Assembly (NCBI GenBank): GCA_964459305.1
Contig: CAYWNA010000001.1
Location: forward strand, 179,916 to 243,915
Length of the DNA stretch: 64,000 nt
From: CAYWNA01 sp964459305
GTDB taxonomy: Bacteria; Planctomycetota; Planctomycetia; Pirellulales; Pirellulaceae
Reading direction: 5' to 3'
Shown one piece after another: positions 56,058 to 64,000 of this stretch. A program made the translations under genes and the position numbers. The first letter of the stretch is position 1. Each line of letters opens with the position of its first letter. The notes under the pieces were generated by a model, which was given only the letters and a program-made list of their open reading frames with translations, made no database searches and had not been told where the DNA came from.

Positions 56058-57560
56058 ATGAACGAGTCACGGCCCTCTATGGCAATCAATCGACAACGCG
56101 GTTTGTCCGACGAGACGTACGACGTGCTCGTTGTCGGAGGCGGCATCGTTGGGGCGGGGATCGTCCGCGACGCGGCGATGCGTGGGCTGCGGGCCGCGTT
56201 GGTCGAGCAGTCAGATTTCGCGTCCGGTACGAGCAGCCGATCGAGCCGACTGCTACACGGCGGGCTGCGTTACCTGGCGCAAGGCCGTGTTGGCCTGGTC
56301 CGCGAAGCGAGCAAGGAGAAGCGGGTCATCCACCGGATCGCGCCTCATCTGGCCGAGCCGCTTCCTTTTCTGTTCCCCACGCATCGTGGCACTCCGTGGA
56401 CGCGCTGGAAGCTGTGGCCGGGCGTGAAAATATATGACCTGTTGTGTGGCGGCAGGAACCTGGGACGAAGCCGGGGGCTCAGTCGCGATGAACTCTGCGA
56501 GCGGCTTCCCGGAATCGCCAAGGACCACCTTACGGGCGGCGTGCGTTACTTCGATGGGCTGACCAACGACGCCCGACTGGTCATCGACACGTTACGCTCG
56601 GCGCGGCGACATGGGGCCGCGGTCGTGAACTACTTCGAGCTTCTCCATGCCGAACGCAGCGGCGAGCAGTGGAAATGCCGGCTGAAGGATCGGCTGACCG
56701 ACGCCGAGGCCAGCATCACCGCCCGTTCGGTTGTGAATGCCACCGGTCCCTGGTCCGACCGGCTCCCTCACAGCACCACTTCGCTCCGATTGACCAAGGG
56801 CGTCCACCTGGTCATCGACCGATCGCGGCTTCCCGTGACAGACGCCGTGGTCCTGACTGAAGAAGATCGGATCCTGTTTGCGATTCCCTGGGGAGACCGC
56901 CTGATCCTGGGGACGACCGACACTGACTACGATGGGCCGCTCGAGTCGCCTCGATGCGAGCCAAACGACGTGGCCTATGTGCTCGATGTCGTGAACCGTG
57001 CTTTTCCCGAAGCGAGCCTGCGGCCGGAGGACGTGGCCGGTGCCTGGGCCGGCCTGAGACCGCTGGTGGCGGATCGCCGCGGGAACCCGTCGGACATCTC
57101 GCGGCGCCATGAAATCACCGAAGGAGAGCCCGGCTGGTGGGATATCACGGGTGGCAAGCTCACGACCTACCGGTTGATGGCCGAAGAGCTGGTCGACCGG
57201 CTGATCCGCCGTTTGGCCTTTGCTGGGCGTCCCTGTCGTACGGGCGACGAGCCTCTGTTGGCTGCCGAAGAATCCGGCGTCTACAGCGGAATCATCCCGC
57301 CGCCGGCAACGATCGAAGCGGTGCGGCATTACTGCGAAAACGAATGGGCCGTTCATTTGGACGACGTCATGATACGGCGCACGTCATGGCGGTACTACGA
57401 AGACGACCACAAAGAGACCGCCGGCCGCGTGGCACGCTGGATGGCGCTCAGTTTCGGTTGGGATGAATGCATGATTGGCGTGGAGTTGGAGCGTTATGAG
57501 AACAACGCGTCCGAGACCGCCGGGGTGTGCCAGTCGGTCGATGCGGCGATGTTGGCTTGA
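56058..57560 (+). CDS. glpD: Aerobic glycerol-3-phosphate dehydrogenase
   Basis: 500 aa, ATG at 56058. FAD-binding N-terminus VLVVGGGIVGAGIVRDAAMRG, then SGTSSRSSRLLHGGLRYL, TKGVHLVIDRS, FAIPWGDRLILGTTDTDYDG and GAWAGLRPLV with WWDITGGKLTTYRLMAE, all GlpD signatures. The C-terminal helical domain is present (RHYCENEWAVHLDDVMIRRT). It oxidises glycerol-3-phosphate to dihydroxyacetone phosphate at the membrane, passing electrons to quinone. It is followed by a GlpQ-like phosphodiesterase gene and preceded by the candidate GlpP-controlled leader. Confidence 0.96.
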   Translation: MNESRPSMAINRQRGLSDETYDVLVVGGGIVGAGIVRDAAMRGLRAALVEQSDFASGTSSRSSRLLHGGLRYLAQGRVGLVREASKEKRVIHRIAPHLAEPLPFLFPTHRGTPWTRWKLWPGVKIYDLLCGGRNLGRSRGLSRDELCERLPGIAKDHLTGGVRYFDGLTNDARLVIDTLRSARRHGAAVVNYFELLHAERSGEQWKCRLKDRLTDAEASITARSVVNATGPWSDRLPHSTTSLRLTKGVHLVIDRSRLPVTDAVVLTEEDRILFAIPWGDRLILGTTDTDYDGPLESPRCEPNDVAYVLDVVNRAFPEASLRPEDVAGAWAGLRPLVADRRGNPSDISRRHEITEGEPGWWDITGGKLTTYRLMAEELVDRLIRRLAFAGRPCRTGDEPLLAAEESGVYSGIIPPPATIEAVRHYCENEWAVHLDDVMIRRTSWRYYEDDHKETAGRVARWMALSFGWDECMIGVELERYENNASETAGVCQSVDAAMLA

Positions 57561-57651
57561 TTCGGTTGTACTTGTATGGTTGCCTTTCGCGGAGCGAAAG
57601 GCGACACTAATTCCTCGAACGACGCTGAGCATTACATCAAGGAGTTGTACC

Positions 57652-58677
57652 ATGTTTTCAATGAAACGAGTCGTGCTGCCACTTCTTCACGTTGCGTTGA
57701 TCGCAGGACTGGCTCGGGGCGACGAGAAGAAACTGGTGATCGCTCATCGTGGTGCGAGCGGATATTTGCCAGAGCATACCCTGGCCGCCAAAGTCATGGC
57801 CTATGCCATGGGTGCTGACTACATCGAGCAGGACGTCGTGCTCACGAAAGACAGTTGCCCTGTTGTCTTGCATGATATTCACCTCGATACGGTCACCGAC
57901 GTCGCTACAAAGTTCCCGTCCAGATCGCGAGCAGACGGACGATACTATGCGATCGATTTCACGCTGGCCGAGATTCGTCAATTGCGAGTGACGGAGCGTT
58001 TCAGTCAGAAAACCGGCTTGGCTGTTTACCCGAAGAGGTTTCCTCTCCACAAGTCGCATTTTACTATCCCAACGCTTGCCGAGGAAATCGAGCTTATCCA
58101 AGGTCTCAACCAGAGCACGGGCCGCAACGCGGGAATCTACCCTGAAATCAAGGCGCCGAGGTGGCACCGCGAGGAAGGAAAAGATATCAGCAGGATCGTG
58201 CTCTCGGTGCTGGCCAAGTACGGGTACACAGACAAGGAAGACAAAATCTATTTGCAGTGTTTTGAAGCAGAAGAAACAAAGCGGATCCGACGTGATTTGG
58301 GATCGAAGCTCAAGTTGATCCAGTTGATCGGCAGCAACAAATGGAAGGACGCCTCGCCCGATTGGGATCGCCTACGAACTCCTGAAGGAGTCAAGGAGGC
58401 CGCAACCTATGCGGACGGAATCGGTCCGGGGATGGCACACGTCGTGGAGACCGATGATTCGGGTAAATGGCGCATCACTCCCCTCGTTCAACTCGCACAT
58501 GAGAACGGGCTGGAAGTACATCCTTACACGTTGCGCAAAGACTCGCTGCCAAAATATGCTGATGATTTCAATGAGCTGCATGACATTTTTTTCCGACAAG
58601 CTGATGTCGATGGAGTCTTCACCGATTTCCCAGACGCGGCAGTCGACTACTTGCGTCAACGTGGAGGACGTCCTTGA
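57652..58677 (+). CDS. Secreted glycerophosphodiester phosphodiesterase
   Basis: 341 aa from the ATG at 57652, GGAG 9 bases upstream, signal peptide about 1-22 (HVALIAGLARGDEK). GDPD motifs: LVIAHRGASGYLPEHT (catalytic His), the metal-binding YIEQDVVLTKD and VVLHDIHLD, YPEIKAP, and the C-terminal DGVFTDFPD. Long insertions make it the GlpQ-like periplasmic type. It hydrolyses glycerophosphodiesters to glycerol-3-phosphate and an alcohol, feeding GlpD. Its stop overlaps the following TTG start. Confidence 0.93.
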   Translation: MFSMKRVVLPLLHVALIAGLARGDEKKLVIAHRGASGYLPEHTLAAKVMAYAMGADYIEQDVVLTKDSCPVVLHDIHLDTVTDVATKFPSRSRADGRYYAIDFTLAEIRQLRVTERFSQKTGLAVYPKRFPLHKSHFTIPTLAEEIELIQGLNQSTGRNAGIYPEIKAPRWHREEGKDISRIVLSVLAKYGYTDKEDKIYLQCFEAEETKRIRRDLGSKLKLIQLIGSNKWKDASPDWDRLRTPEGVKEAATYADGIGPGMAHVVETDDSGKWRITPLVQLAHENGLEVHPYTLRKDSLPKYADDFNELHDIFFRQADVDGVFTDFPDAAVDYLRQRGGRP

Positions 58678-59495
58678 ACATCGATCGGTTGAAACAGATC
58701 CGACACGTTGCCGTCGACCTTGATGGCACGATCTACCGGGGCGGCACGGTGTTTCCGACAACCGGTCCATTCCTCGACCTTTTGGCCAGGCTCGGCATTG
58801 GGCGCAGCTTCGTAACGAACAACTGTTCCTGCAGCACGACTGGCTACGTGGCCCACCTGCGCGACCTCGGAATTCAGGCCGATGCGGCGGAAATTTATAC
58901 GTCAACGCAAGCTACCGTCGAGTACTTGCGGCGGGAAATGCCGGACGTCTGTCGTCTTTTCGTGCTCGGAACCAGCGAAATGCAAGAGGAAATCGCCGGG
59001 GGCGGCTACACGTTGTGCGCCGACGATCCGGAAGACGAACCTGATGCCGTGGTCGTTGGATTCGATACAGGGCTCACCTATCATCGTCTGTGCCGCGCCG
59101 CCTATTGGATCGACGCGGGAAAACCGTTCATCGCAACACATCCCGATCGCGTGTGCCCCACGAATCTGCCGACCGTGCTGGTGGATTGCGGCTCGATCTG
59201 CGCCGCCTTGGAGTGTGCAACGGGGCGAAAACCGCTCGCCATACCGGGCAAGCCGGATCGAATGATGCTGGACGGCTTGATCCAGCGACACGCTGTCGGT
59301 GCGAGCGAGTTGGCGATGGTCGGCGACCGGCTGTACACTGATATGGCGATGGCCCGGGCTTCCGGCGCACTCGGCGTGCTCGTGCTGACCGGGGATACGA
59401 CCGCCGATCAAGCCGCCGACAGTCCACTGCCCGACATGGTGGTGAAAGACCTGCACGAGTTCGGACAACTGCTCAGCCAAGCCAAGCAGGCGTGA
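58674..59495 (+). CDS. HAD-IIA family phosphatase
   Basis: 273 aa from a TTG at 58674 that overlaps the previous stop (TTGA) and has GGAGG 6 bases upstream, so the unusual start is well supported. Motifs: VAVDLDGTIYRGG, FVTNNCSCSTTGYVAHL, the Lys in PGKPDRMMLDGL and MVGDRLYTDMAMA. HAD-IIA members include NagD and phosphoglycolate/glycerol-3-phosphate phosphatases; in this locus a glycerol phosphate or related substrate is a reasonable guess. The stop TGA falls in the first bases of the palindromic repeat at 59492. Confidence 0.9.
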   Translation: MNIDRLKQIRHVAVDLDGTIYRGGTVFPTTGPFLDLLARLGIGRSFVTNNCSCSTTGYVAHLRDLGIQADAAEIYTSTQATVEYLRREMPDVCRLFVLGTSEMQEEIAGGGYTLCADDPEDEPDAVVVGFDTGLTYHRLCRAAYWIDAGKPFIATHPDRVCPTNLPTVLVDCGSICAALECATGRKPLAIPGKPDRMMLDGLIQRHAVGASELAMVGDRLYTDMAMARASGALGVLVLTGDTTADQAADSPLPDMVVKDLHEFGQLLSQAKQA

Positions 59496-59570
59496 AAAAG
59501 GGGGCAGGACTCATTTGTGCGAAGCACCCGAAGGGCCGTTCCGGCAAATGAGTCCTGCCCCCTTTTTCAC
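59492..59570. repeat. 79-bp palindromic repeat, left of phosphodiesterase gene
   Basis: Perfect 25-bp arms (59492-59516 and 59546-59570; motif GTGAAAAAGGGGGCAGG) flank a 29-base centre. It differs from the copy at 61114-61192 by only a few bases. It supplies the stop codon of the preceding HAD gene. Confidence 0.92.
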
Positions 59571-59610
59571 ACATTTGATTCTGATGTATGGAAAAAAGGT
59601 AGAGGAGCAT

Positions 59611-61173
59611 ATGCACGTAGAATCTCGATGTATTGCGCGGTCTGCCGCTGCTGGGAATCTTGCCTGGCGGACCGATCGCGTGTTGTGGCTGGCCGTTGCG
59701 CTGGTGGCGTGCATGACGTTTTCAGCCAACGCACAATTGGTCATTGCCCATCGCGGCGCGTCGTACGACGCGCCGGAGAATACGCTCGCCGCCTTCAATC
59801 TTGCATGGGAAAAGGGTGCCGATGGCGTTGAGGGTGATTTCTACCTCACCAAGGATCGCCGCATCGTGTGTATTCACGACCCCAGCACGAAACGGACTGC
59901 AGGTGTGGAACTCGATGTCGCCGGCTCGACGCTGGCCGAGTTGCGCGAGCTGGAGGTCGGCCGATACCGAGGAGAGCAGTTCGCCGGCGAGAGAATCCCT
60001 GTGATCGAGGATGTACTGGCAACCGTCCCCACAGGGAAGAGGATTTTCATCGAAGTCAAATGCGGACCAGAAATCATCCCGTATTTGCGAGAGGTTCTCG
60101 CGAAATCGAACCTTGAGCCCGAGCAAACGTGCGTCATCTCGTTCAACAAAGACGTCGTTGCGGCATCCAAGAAACAGATCCCGCATGTGAAAGCCCATTG
60201 GATTACCGGCTTTCGCAAAAACCCGGACACGGGTTCTTGGGAGCCCAGCCTGGAGGAAGTCCTACGCACGGCCGGAGAGATCCATGCCGACGGTGTTGAC
60301 CTCAACGCGCACCGCCAAGTGATGGACGCGGGATTCGTCAAACGCCTTCGCGACGCTGGTCTGGAGTTTCATTGTTGGACCGTCAATGATCCGGCCGTGG
60401 CCGGGCGGTTTCAACTGCTCGGAGTGGACTCGATCACCACGGATAGGCCCGACTATATCCGACAGAATCTTCTGACTGTCGGCCTCTGCGAACATCTCCA
60501 AGTACATCTCAGGCTTGACGGCGATCTCGAAGACGCCTCCGGCCACGGGCGCCACGGTACGCTGATCGCGACAGCGAGCGAAAAAGGGGGCACCTACTGC
60601 AAAGCCGTTTTCGGCCAGGGCCTCGATCTATCGGCCAAAGACGCCGCGGTGGCCGTCGGATATCGTCTGCCCGAGGCCGGCGCGGTTAGCCTTTGGTACT
60701 ACGCTCGCGACTGGTACAACTACCAGACCGTTCTCGACAATGCCGTGGGGCCAGACGATTGGGAGATGTGGATCTACGAAACCGGCCAAATCAGATTCCG
60801 CACTCACCACCAGAGCAAGGCCCATATTGTCCACCAATTTCATCCAACGGGCGACGTGAATGAGTGGCACCACTTGGTCGTCACGTGGGACCGCCGCGAC
60901 CGGTCGGGCCAGGCTATCCGGCTTTACGTCAACGGCCGCCTCGCGGCTTCGTCCGACTGGCAACGCTCGCCGTGGTTGGAGCCGGGCTCCACGTTCTACC
61001 TAGCCGGCGGCAACAACAGCAAAGGCAACGGCATTTGGGACGACGTTGCAGTGTTCGACGTCGCGTTAGAGCCCAGCGACGTCAAGATGATCATGGACTT
61101 TGGAGCGGGAAGAGTGAAAAAGGGGTCAGGACTCATTTGTGCAAAGCACCCGAAGGGCCGTTCCGGCAAATGA
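59611..61173 (+). CDS. Secreted phosphodiesterase (GDPD) fused to LamG
   Basis: 520 aa from the ATG at 59611 (GAGGAG just upstream); an earlier open frame is only repeat sequence. Signal peptide about 1-38 (LWLAVALVACMTFSANA). GDPD domain about 40-290: VIAHRGASYDAPENT, VEGDFYLTKDRRIVCIHDP, IFIEVKCGPE, HCWTVNDPA, GVDSITTDRPDYI. LamG domain about 300-495: LRLDGDLEDASGHG, GAVSLWYYARDW, NEWHHLVVTWDRRDRSG, IWDDVAVFDVALEPSDV. The last 20 or so residues (VKKGSGLICAKHPKGRSGK) come from the repeat at 61114. Probably surface-acting and lectin-tethered, with glycerol-3-phosphate as product. Confidence 0.92.
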   Translation: MHVESRCIARSAAAGNLAWRTDRVLWLAVALVACMTFSANAQLVIAHRGASYDAPENTLAAFNLAWEKGADGVEGDFYLTKDRRIVCIHDPSTKRTAGVELDVAGSTLAELRELEVGRYRGEQFAGERIPVIEDVLATVPTGKRIFIEVKCGPEIIPYLREVLAKSNLEPEQTCVISFNKDVVAASKKQIPHVKAHWITGFRKNPDTGSWEPSLEEVLRTAGEIHADGVDLNAHRQVMDAGFVKRLRDAGLEFHCWTVNDPAVAGRFQLLGVDSITTDRPDYIRQNLLTVGLCEHLQVHLRLDGDLEDASGHGRHGTLIATASEKGGTYCKAVFGQGLDLSAKDAAVAVGYRLPEAGAVSLWYYARDWYNYQTVLDNAVGPDDWEMWIYETGQIRFRTHHQSKAHIVHQFHPTGDVNEWHHLVVTWDRRDRSGQAIRLYVNGRLAASSDWQRSPWLEPGSTFYLAGGNNSKGNGIWDDVAVFDVALEPSDVKMIMDFGAGRVKKGSGLICAKHPKGRSGK

Positions 61174-61192
61174 GTCCTGACCCCTTTTCCAC
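61114..61192. repeat. 79-bp palindromic repeat, right of phosphodiesterase gene
   Basis: Arms 61114-61138 and 61168-61192 pair with one mismatch; the 35-base core differs from the left copy at one position. The coding frame of the phosphodiesterase-LamG gene runs into it and ends at the TGA in its right arm. Both copies have the same orientation as judged by the core. Confidence 0.92.
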
Positions 61193-61230
61193 CGGGTTAA
61201 ACGAAATCATCGCAAACTAGGAGAAATCTT

Positions 61231-63372
61231 GTGTCAACGGCGACTCCATTTATTTACAGCTACGCCATCGGCGGGGTGGTGTTTCTTGTCGGTCTCTACT
61301 TTGCTTGGCGGCACGGCTACATCGACGGTTCGGTGCGCGGCTTGCGGAACTTGGCGCTGTGCTTGTTCGTGGTGACGTTCTTCGCGGCGATCCAAGGGTA
61401 TCTTCAGTTCGCACCGATGGAAGAAGCACCGGCCGGAACGTATGAAGGCGGGGCGGAAAACGTCGTCGAGCGAGGTAGCGGCATACGCGGCGCGCCGGTC
61501 GACTACGCGATCATGATCGCCTACTTCATGGCAATCCTGGCCGTGGGCACGTGGTTCGCGCGGCGGCAAAAGACCACCAAGGATTTCTTTTTCGGCGGGC
61601 AGCGTTTTTCGTGGTGGCTGATCGCCTTCAGCCTGATCGCGACGACGGTTGGGTCGTACAGCTTCGTGAAGTATTCCAACAAAGGGTTCGGCTACGGCCT
61701 TTCCAGCAGCCAGACCTACTTGAACGACTGGATCTGGTTCCCGCTTCTGGTCTTCGGCTGGCTGCCCATACTCTATTTCTCTCGCGTCACGTCGGTTCCG
61801 GAGTATCTCGGCAGACGGTTCGACCGAAAGGTCCGCTTCTGGGCGACCGTTTTCGTCCTCATCTACCTGGTCGGGTACGTTGGCGTGAATCTGTTCACCA
61901 TGGGCAAAGTGCTCAACGCCCTGGTTGGCTGGCAGATCCCCGTGGCGGCTTTCGTGGTCGCGCTCATCTCATGCACCTACGTCACTGCGGGAGGGCAGAC
62001 CAGCGTGATCATGACCGACCTGCTCCAGGGGGTCATGCTGCTGTTGGTCGGTGTGATTATCCTCGGTCTGGGAATCAACCATCTCGGTGGATTCGAAGCG
62101 TTTTGGACCCATCTGCCGCGTAGCGCGCGTCTGGCGTTCCCGAACTTCAACCAGGATCCGGGGTTTCCCAGCATCGGCATCTTCTGGCAAGACGGGATTG
62201 CCAACAGCGGGATGTTCTTGCTGATCAATCAGGGCATCATCATGCGCTTCCTGGCCACCAAATCGCTGGCCGAGAGCCGTAAAGCGGCGTTGGCGATGAC
62301 GGTTCTCTTGATGACCGTTGGCGCGTGCGTCGTGGGTGCCGGCGGCTGGGTTGCCCGGGCATTGGTCCACGCCGGACACCTCCCGCAAGACGTTGCCCCC
62401 GGACAGGCGTTCTATGTTGCCACCGAGCTGTTGAGCAAGCCCGGTGTGTTCGGGCTGATCCTGGCCGCTTTGACCGCTGCCTTGATGTCCACAGTCGATA
62501 CGCTCATCACGGCCGTTTCCGCAGTCGTTGTCAACGACGTCTACAAGCCGTACGTCCGGCCCGAGGCGGCCGACCGCGAACTCTTGCGCGTCGCCCGAAT
62601 CACGGCGGTGACGGTGACGGCACTGGGCGTCGTGTTGGTGCCGCTGTTCATGATGTTCGATTCGATCTACGAAGCCCACGGCGCGTTCACCGCCGCCGTG
62701 ACTCCGCCGCTGCTGGTGACGCTACTGTTGAGCGTATTCTGGCGGCGATTCACGCGAACGGCGGCCTTGTGGACCTTGGTCGGCGGCCTTGCCGCAGTCG
62801 GCCTTTCGCTGTTCGTACCGGAAGTGATTACACCGTTCGCGCACGGCGTTCCGATGCAGGAGGTGGACGACGGTTTCCTGTCCGGGATGAAACAGTACAA
62901 GTTCATGAGGGCGTGTTACGGTATCTGCGTCTCGGCGGTGATCGGCGTGGTCGTGTCGTTGCTGACCCGCCCCGAACCGTTTGAAAGACAACGCGGCCTG
63001 GTCTGGGGAACGATTGCCGACGCCCTTCGTCGCTTCAAGGGTTCGCCGGGCACGGAAGCTGAAAAGCGAACGGCATCTGCTTTGCCGATCGCCGCAGCGG
63101 CCGACGCCACCTCTAGCGACGGTGCCGGGCTACCGTTGGTGCGGATCTCTCGGACGCTGGCCGACACGCTGGGCGCCAAAGCGGGCGATGTCCTTTACGT
63201 CACGGATACCCGGTGGTGGCTCGGCGGCCTGCGCTCCACGCACGCCGTCGTTGAGCAAATAGCAGATGCCGCCGCCGATCAGTCCAGCATCCAGTTAGGT
63301 CCGGCCGCATTTGCCTCGGTAGTAACACCCCGACGCAAAGACAGACCAGTAAGCGTGGAGCGACTGTACTAG
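61231..63372 (+). CDS. Sodium:solute symporter family transporter
   Basis: 713 aa from a GTG at 61231 with AGGAG 7 bases upstream. Two extra N-terminal membrane helices (about 8-65) precede the SSS core of about 13 helices (DYAIMIAYFMAILAVGTWFA, TKDFFFGGQRFSWWLIAFSL, TSVPEYLGRRFDRKVRFWA, GGQTSVIMTDLLQGVML, LILAALTAALMSTVDTLI). A cytosolic tail (about 620-713; LPLVRISRTLADTLGAKAGD) is a small extra domain. Symporters of this family use Na+ to import sugars or other solutes; at the end of a glycerophosphodiester locus, a released alcohol or glycerol-derived solute is a guess. Confidence 0.9.
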   Translation: MSTATPFIYSYAIGGVVFLVGLYFAWRHGYIDGSVRGLRNLALCLFVVTFFAAIQGYLQFAPMEEAPAGTYEGGAENVVERGSGIRGAPVDYAIMIAYFMAILAVGTWFARRQKTTKDFFFGGQRFSWWLIAFSLIATTVGSYSFVKYSNKGFGYGLSSSQTYLNDWIWFPLLVFGWLPILYFSRVTSVPEYLGRRFDRKVRFWATVFVLIYLVGYVGVNLFTMGKVLNALVGWQIPVAAFVVALISCTYVTAGGQTSVIMTDLLQGVMLLLVGVIILGLGINHLGGFEAFWTHLPRSARLAFPNFNQDPGFPSIGIFWQDGIANSGMFLLINQGIIMRFLATKSLAESRKAALAMTVLLMTVGACVVGAGGWVARALVHAGHLPQDVAPGQAFYVATELLSKPGVFGLILAALTAALMSTVDTLITAVSAVVVNDVYKPYVRPEAADRELLRVARITAVTVTALGVVLVPLFMMFDSIYEAHGAFTAAVTPPLLVTLLLSVFWRRFTRTAALWTLVGGLAAVGLSLFVPEVITPFAHGVPMQEVDDGFLSGMKQYKFMRACYGICVSAVIGVVVSLLTRPEPFERQRGLVWGTIADALRRFKGSPGTEAEKRTASALPIAAAADATSSDGAGLPLVRISRTLADTLGAKAGDVLYVTDTRWWLGGLRSTHAVVEQIADAAADQSSIQLGPAAFASVVTPRRKDRPVSVERLY

Positions 63373-63380
63373 CGAGCGCC

Positions 63381-63686
63381 AAGAAGAAGCGCGACTTCCC
63401 TGCATTCAAAAATGTTATGGAAGAGATGTGGGACAGGACAGAGGCACGCATCGTTAGTTATTGCGTCATGCCTACAGAAGCAGTGCGCGGGAGCGTGCGG
63501 CGAGGCCGACCGTTCGGCAGCGTGGTTTGGTGGCGGCAGATGGCAAAGCAATTGCGACTGGAGTCGACGCTCCGACCTCCCGGACGCCCTCGGAAGTACC
63601 CGGACAAGGCTCAACAGAAAGGAAAGGGGCAAGTCGTCTTCAAAAACGACTCCCGACCCAATCCCGTACGGCCCGATATTTGCTGA
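63381..63686 (+). pseudogene. Internally deleted Y1 REP-associated transposase (RAYT)
   Basis: The frame reads KKKRDFPAFKNVMEEMWDRT then ARIVSYCVMP, the N-terminal part of a Y1 (IS200-like) transposase; the HUH-type motif that normally follows CVMPNHxH is missing. It jumps directly to SVRRGRPFGSVVWWRQMAKQ and LRPPGRPRKY, the typical C-terminal end of REP-associated transposases. No catalytic His pair or Tyr remains. A REP-like hairpin lies at its 3' end. It begins right after the symporter gene. Confidence 0.7.
63625..63659. repeat. REP-like element at the 3' side of the RAYT remnant
   Basis: AGTCGT (63632-63637) and ACGACT (63646-63651) form a hairpin inside a GGGGCA...CGACCC block. The 19 bases 63641-63659 are the exact complement of 53470-53488. 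Confidence 0.75.
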
Positions 63687-63699
63687 GCAAGCGGCGCGG

Positions 63700-64000
63700 C
63701 GCGTCCTTCTTTGGAGGCACCGACCGTCCGGCACGGTCGCCAATGGCAAGCTGAAAAAGCGAAGTGCCCCTGTCGGCCATCCCGGCTGGTTCCGTCCCAC
63801 GCCCGCCCAGTACGATCAGTTGATCGAAGTAGATGGTCCTTGTAGCTGCCCTCACTGCGGCCGCACGGTCCACCTTTTCGCCAAGGTCGATTCCTATGAC
63901 CATCTGCAAGAAGACGTGGTCGATGGCGTCTATCAAGTCATTCTTTATCGACACCCGGCTGCCCGGTGTGACGATTGCCGCCGCTGGGTCAAACAAGCGG
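63700..64000 (+). mobile_element. IS66-like transposase, 5' part only (cut by window edge)
   Basis: The frame beginning before 63757 reads KLKKRSAPVGHPGWFRPTP, then a zinc-finger-like CSCPHCG and later CDDCRRWV, with DHLQEDVVDGVYQVILYRH between, the pattern of the zinc-binding N-terminal region of IS66-type transposases (QEDV...V...RH..RC). It runs off the right edge. The true start cannot be placed, and a frameshift around 63700-63760 is possible. Together with the RAYT remnant this marks a mobile-element patch. Confidence 0.6.

Noticed and set aside
1..64000. CRISPR arrays, tRNA and rRNA genes
   Set aside because: No regularly spaced repeats and no tRNA or rRNA signatures were recognised by eye; a covariance-model scan would be needed to exclude small RNAs.

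Overview
The window looks like a chromosomal stretch of a planctomycete (Planctomycetota, probably Pirellulales-like). The evidence is a DUF1559 pseudopilin-like protein with the usual small lipoprotein behind it, several Tat-exported Gfo/Idh/MocA oxidoreductases, many large secreted carbohydrate-active proteins with LamG, CBM9-like or galactose-binding-like modules, REC-first hybrid sensor proteins, and gaps full of palindromic repeats. No rRNA, tRNA or CRISPR array was seen.

Layout. 1-2.3 kb: a REC/PAS/PAS/PAS/GAF signalling protein that runs off the left edge. 2.5-18.1 kb: two divergent sets of exported polysaccharide-related genes. The minus set is a Gfo/Idh/MocA oxidoreductase, a beta-sandwich protein, an 895-aa Ig-like/chitobiase-C-like protein and a cyclophilin-like protein. 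The plus set is a six-hairpin glycosidase, a CBM9/GH123-like protein, a LamG protein and a tandem nitrilase. 18.1-21.4 kb: a REC-PAS-histidine kinase, a HAD phosphatase and a small membrane protein, then a 0.7-kb stretch without a convincing gene. 22.1-25.2 kb: a selenium-type cluster (YedE transporter, TusA-like carrier, DUF3343, class V aminotransferase). 25.2-27.6 kb: a ceramidase-like protein and IspH. 27.9-38.5 kb: two GH2 enzymes (one a LacZ-type enzyme with a LamG domain inserted), a GH5-like protein and another oxidoreductase. 38.7-41.6 kb: feoA-feoB-FeoB-associated gene with a strong promoter and a palindromic operator candidate. 41.6-46.2 kb: a benzoylformate-decarboxylase-like ThDP enzyme and a large secreted protein. 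46.4-48.9 kb: a patch of broken genes (STAS, internally deleted integrase fused to REC-PAS-LuxR debris, oxidoreductase without its N-terminus). 49-53.3 kb: an intact oxidoreductase convergent with a DUF4838 protein.

53.6-63.4 kb is the most coherent functional unit. A GlpP antiterminator is divergent from a promoter-leader-terminator, followed on the plus strand by a DUF1559 protein, a lipoprotein, GlpD, a GlpQ-like phosphodiesterase, a HAD-IIA phosphatase, a second phosphodiesterase fused to LamG, and a sodium:solute symporter. Together these would release glycerol-3-phosphate from glycerophosphodiesters and oxidise it, possibly under antitermination control. The second phosphodiesterase gene is bracketed by two near-identical 79-bp palindromic repeats; a degenerate relative forms the C-terminal tail of an oxidoreductase near 50.4 kb. 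63.4-64 kb: an internally deleted REP-associated (Y1) transposase, a REP-like hairpin, and the start of an IS66-like transposase cut by the window edge.
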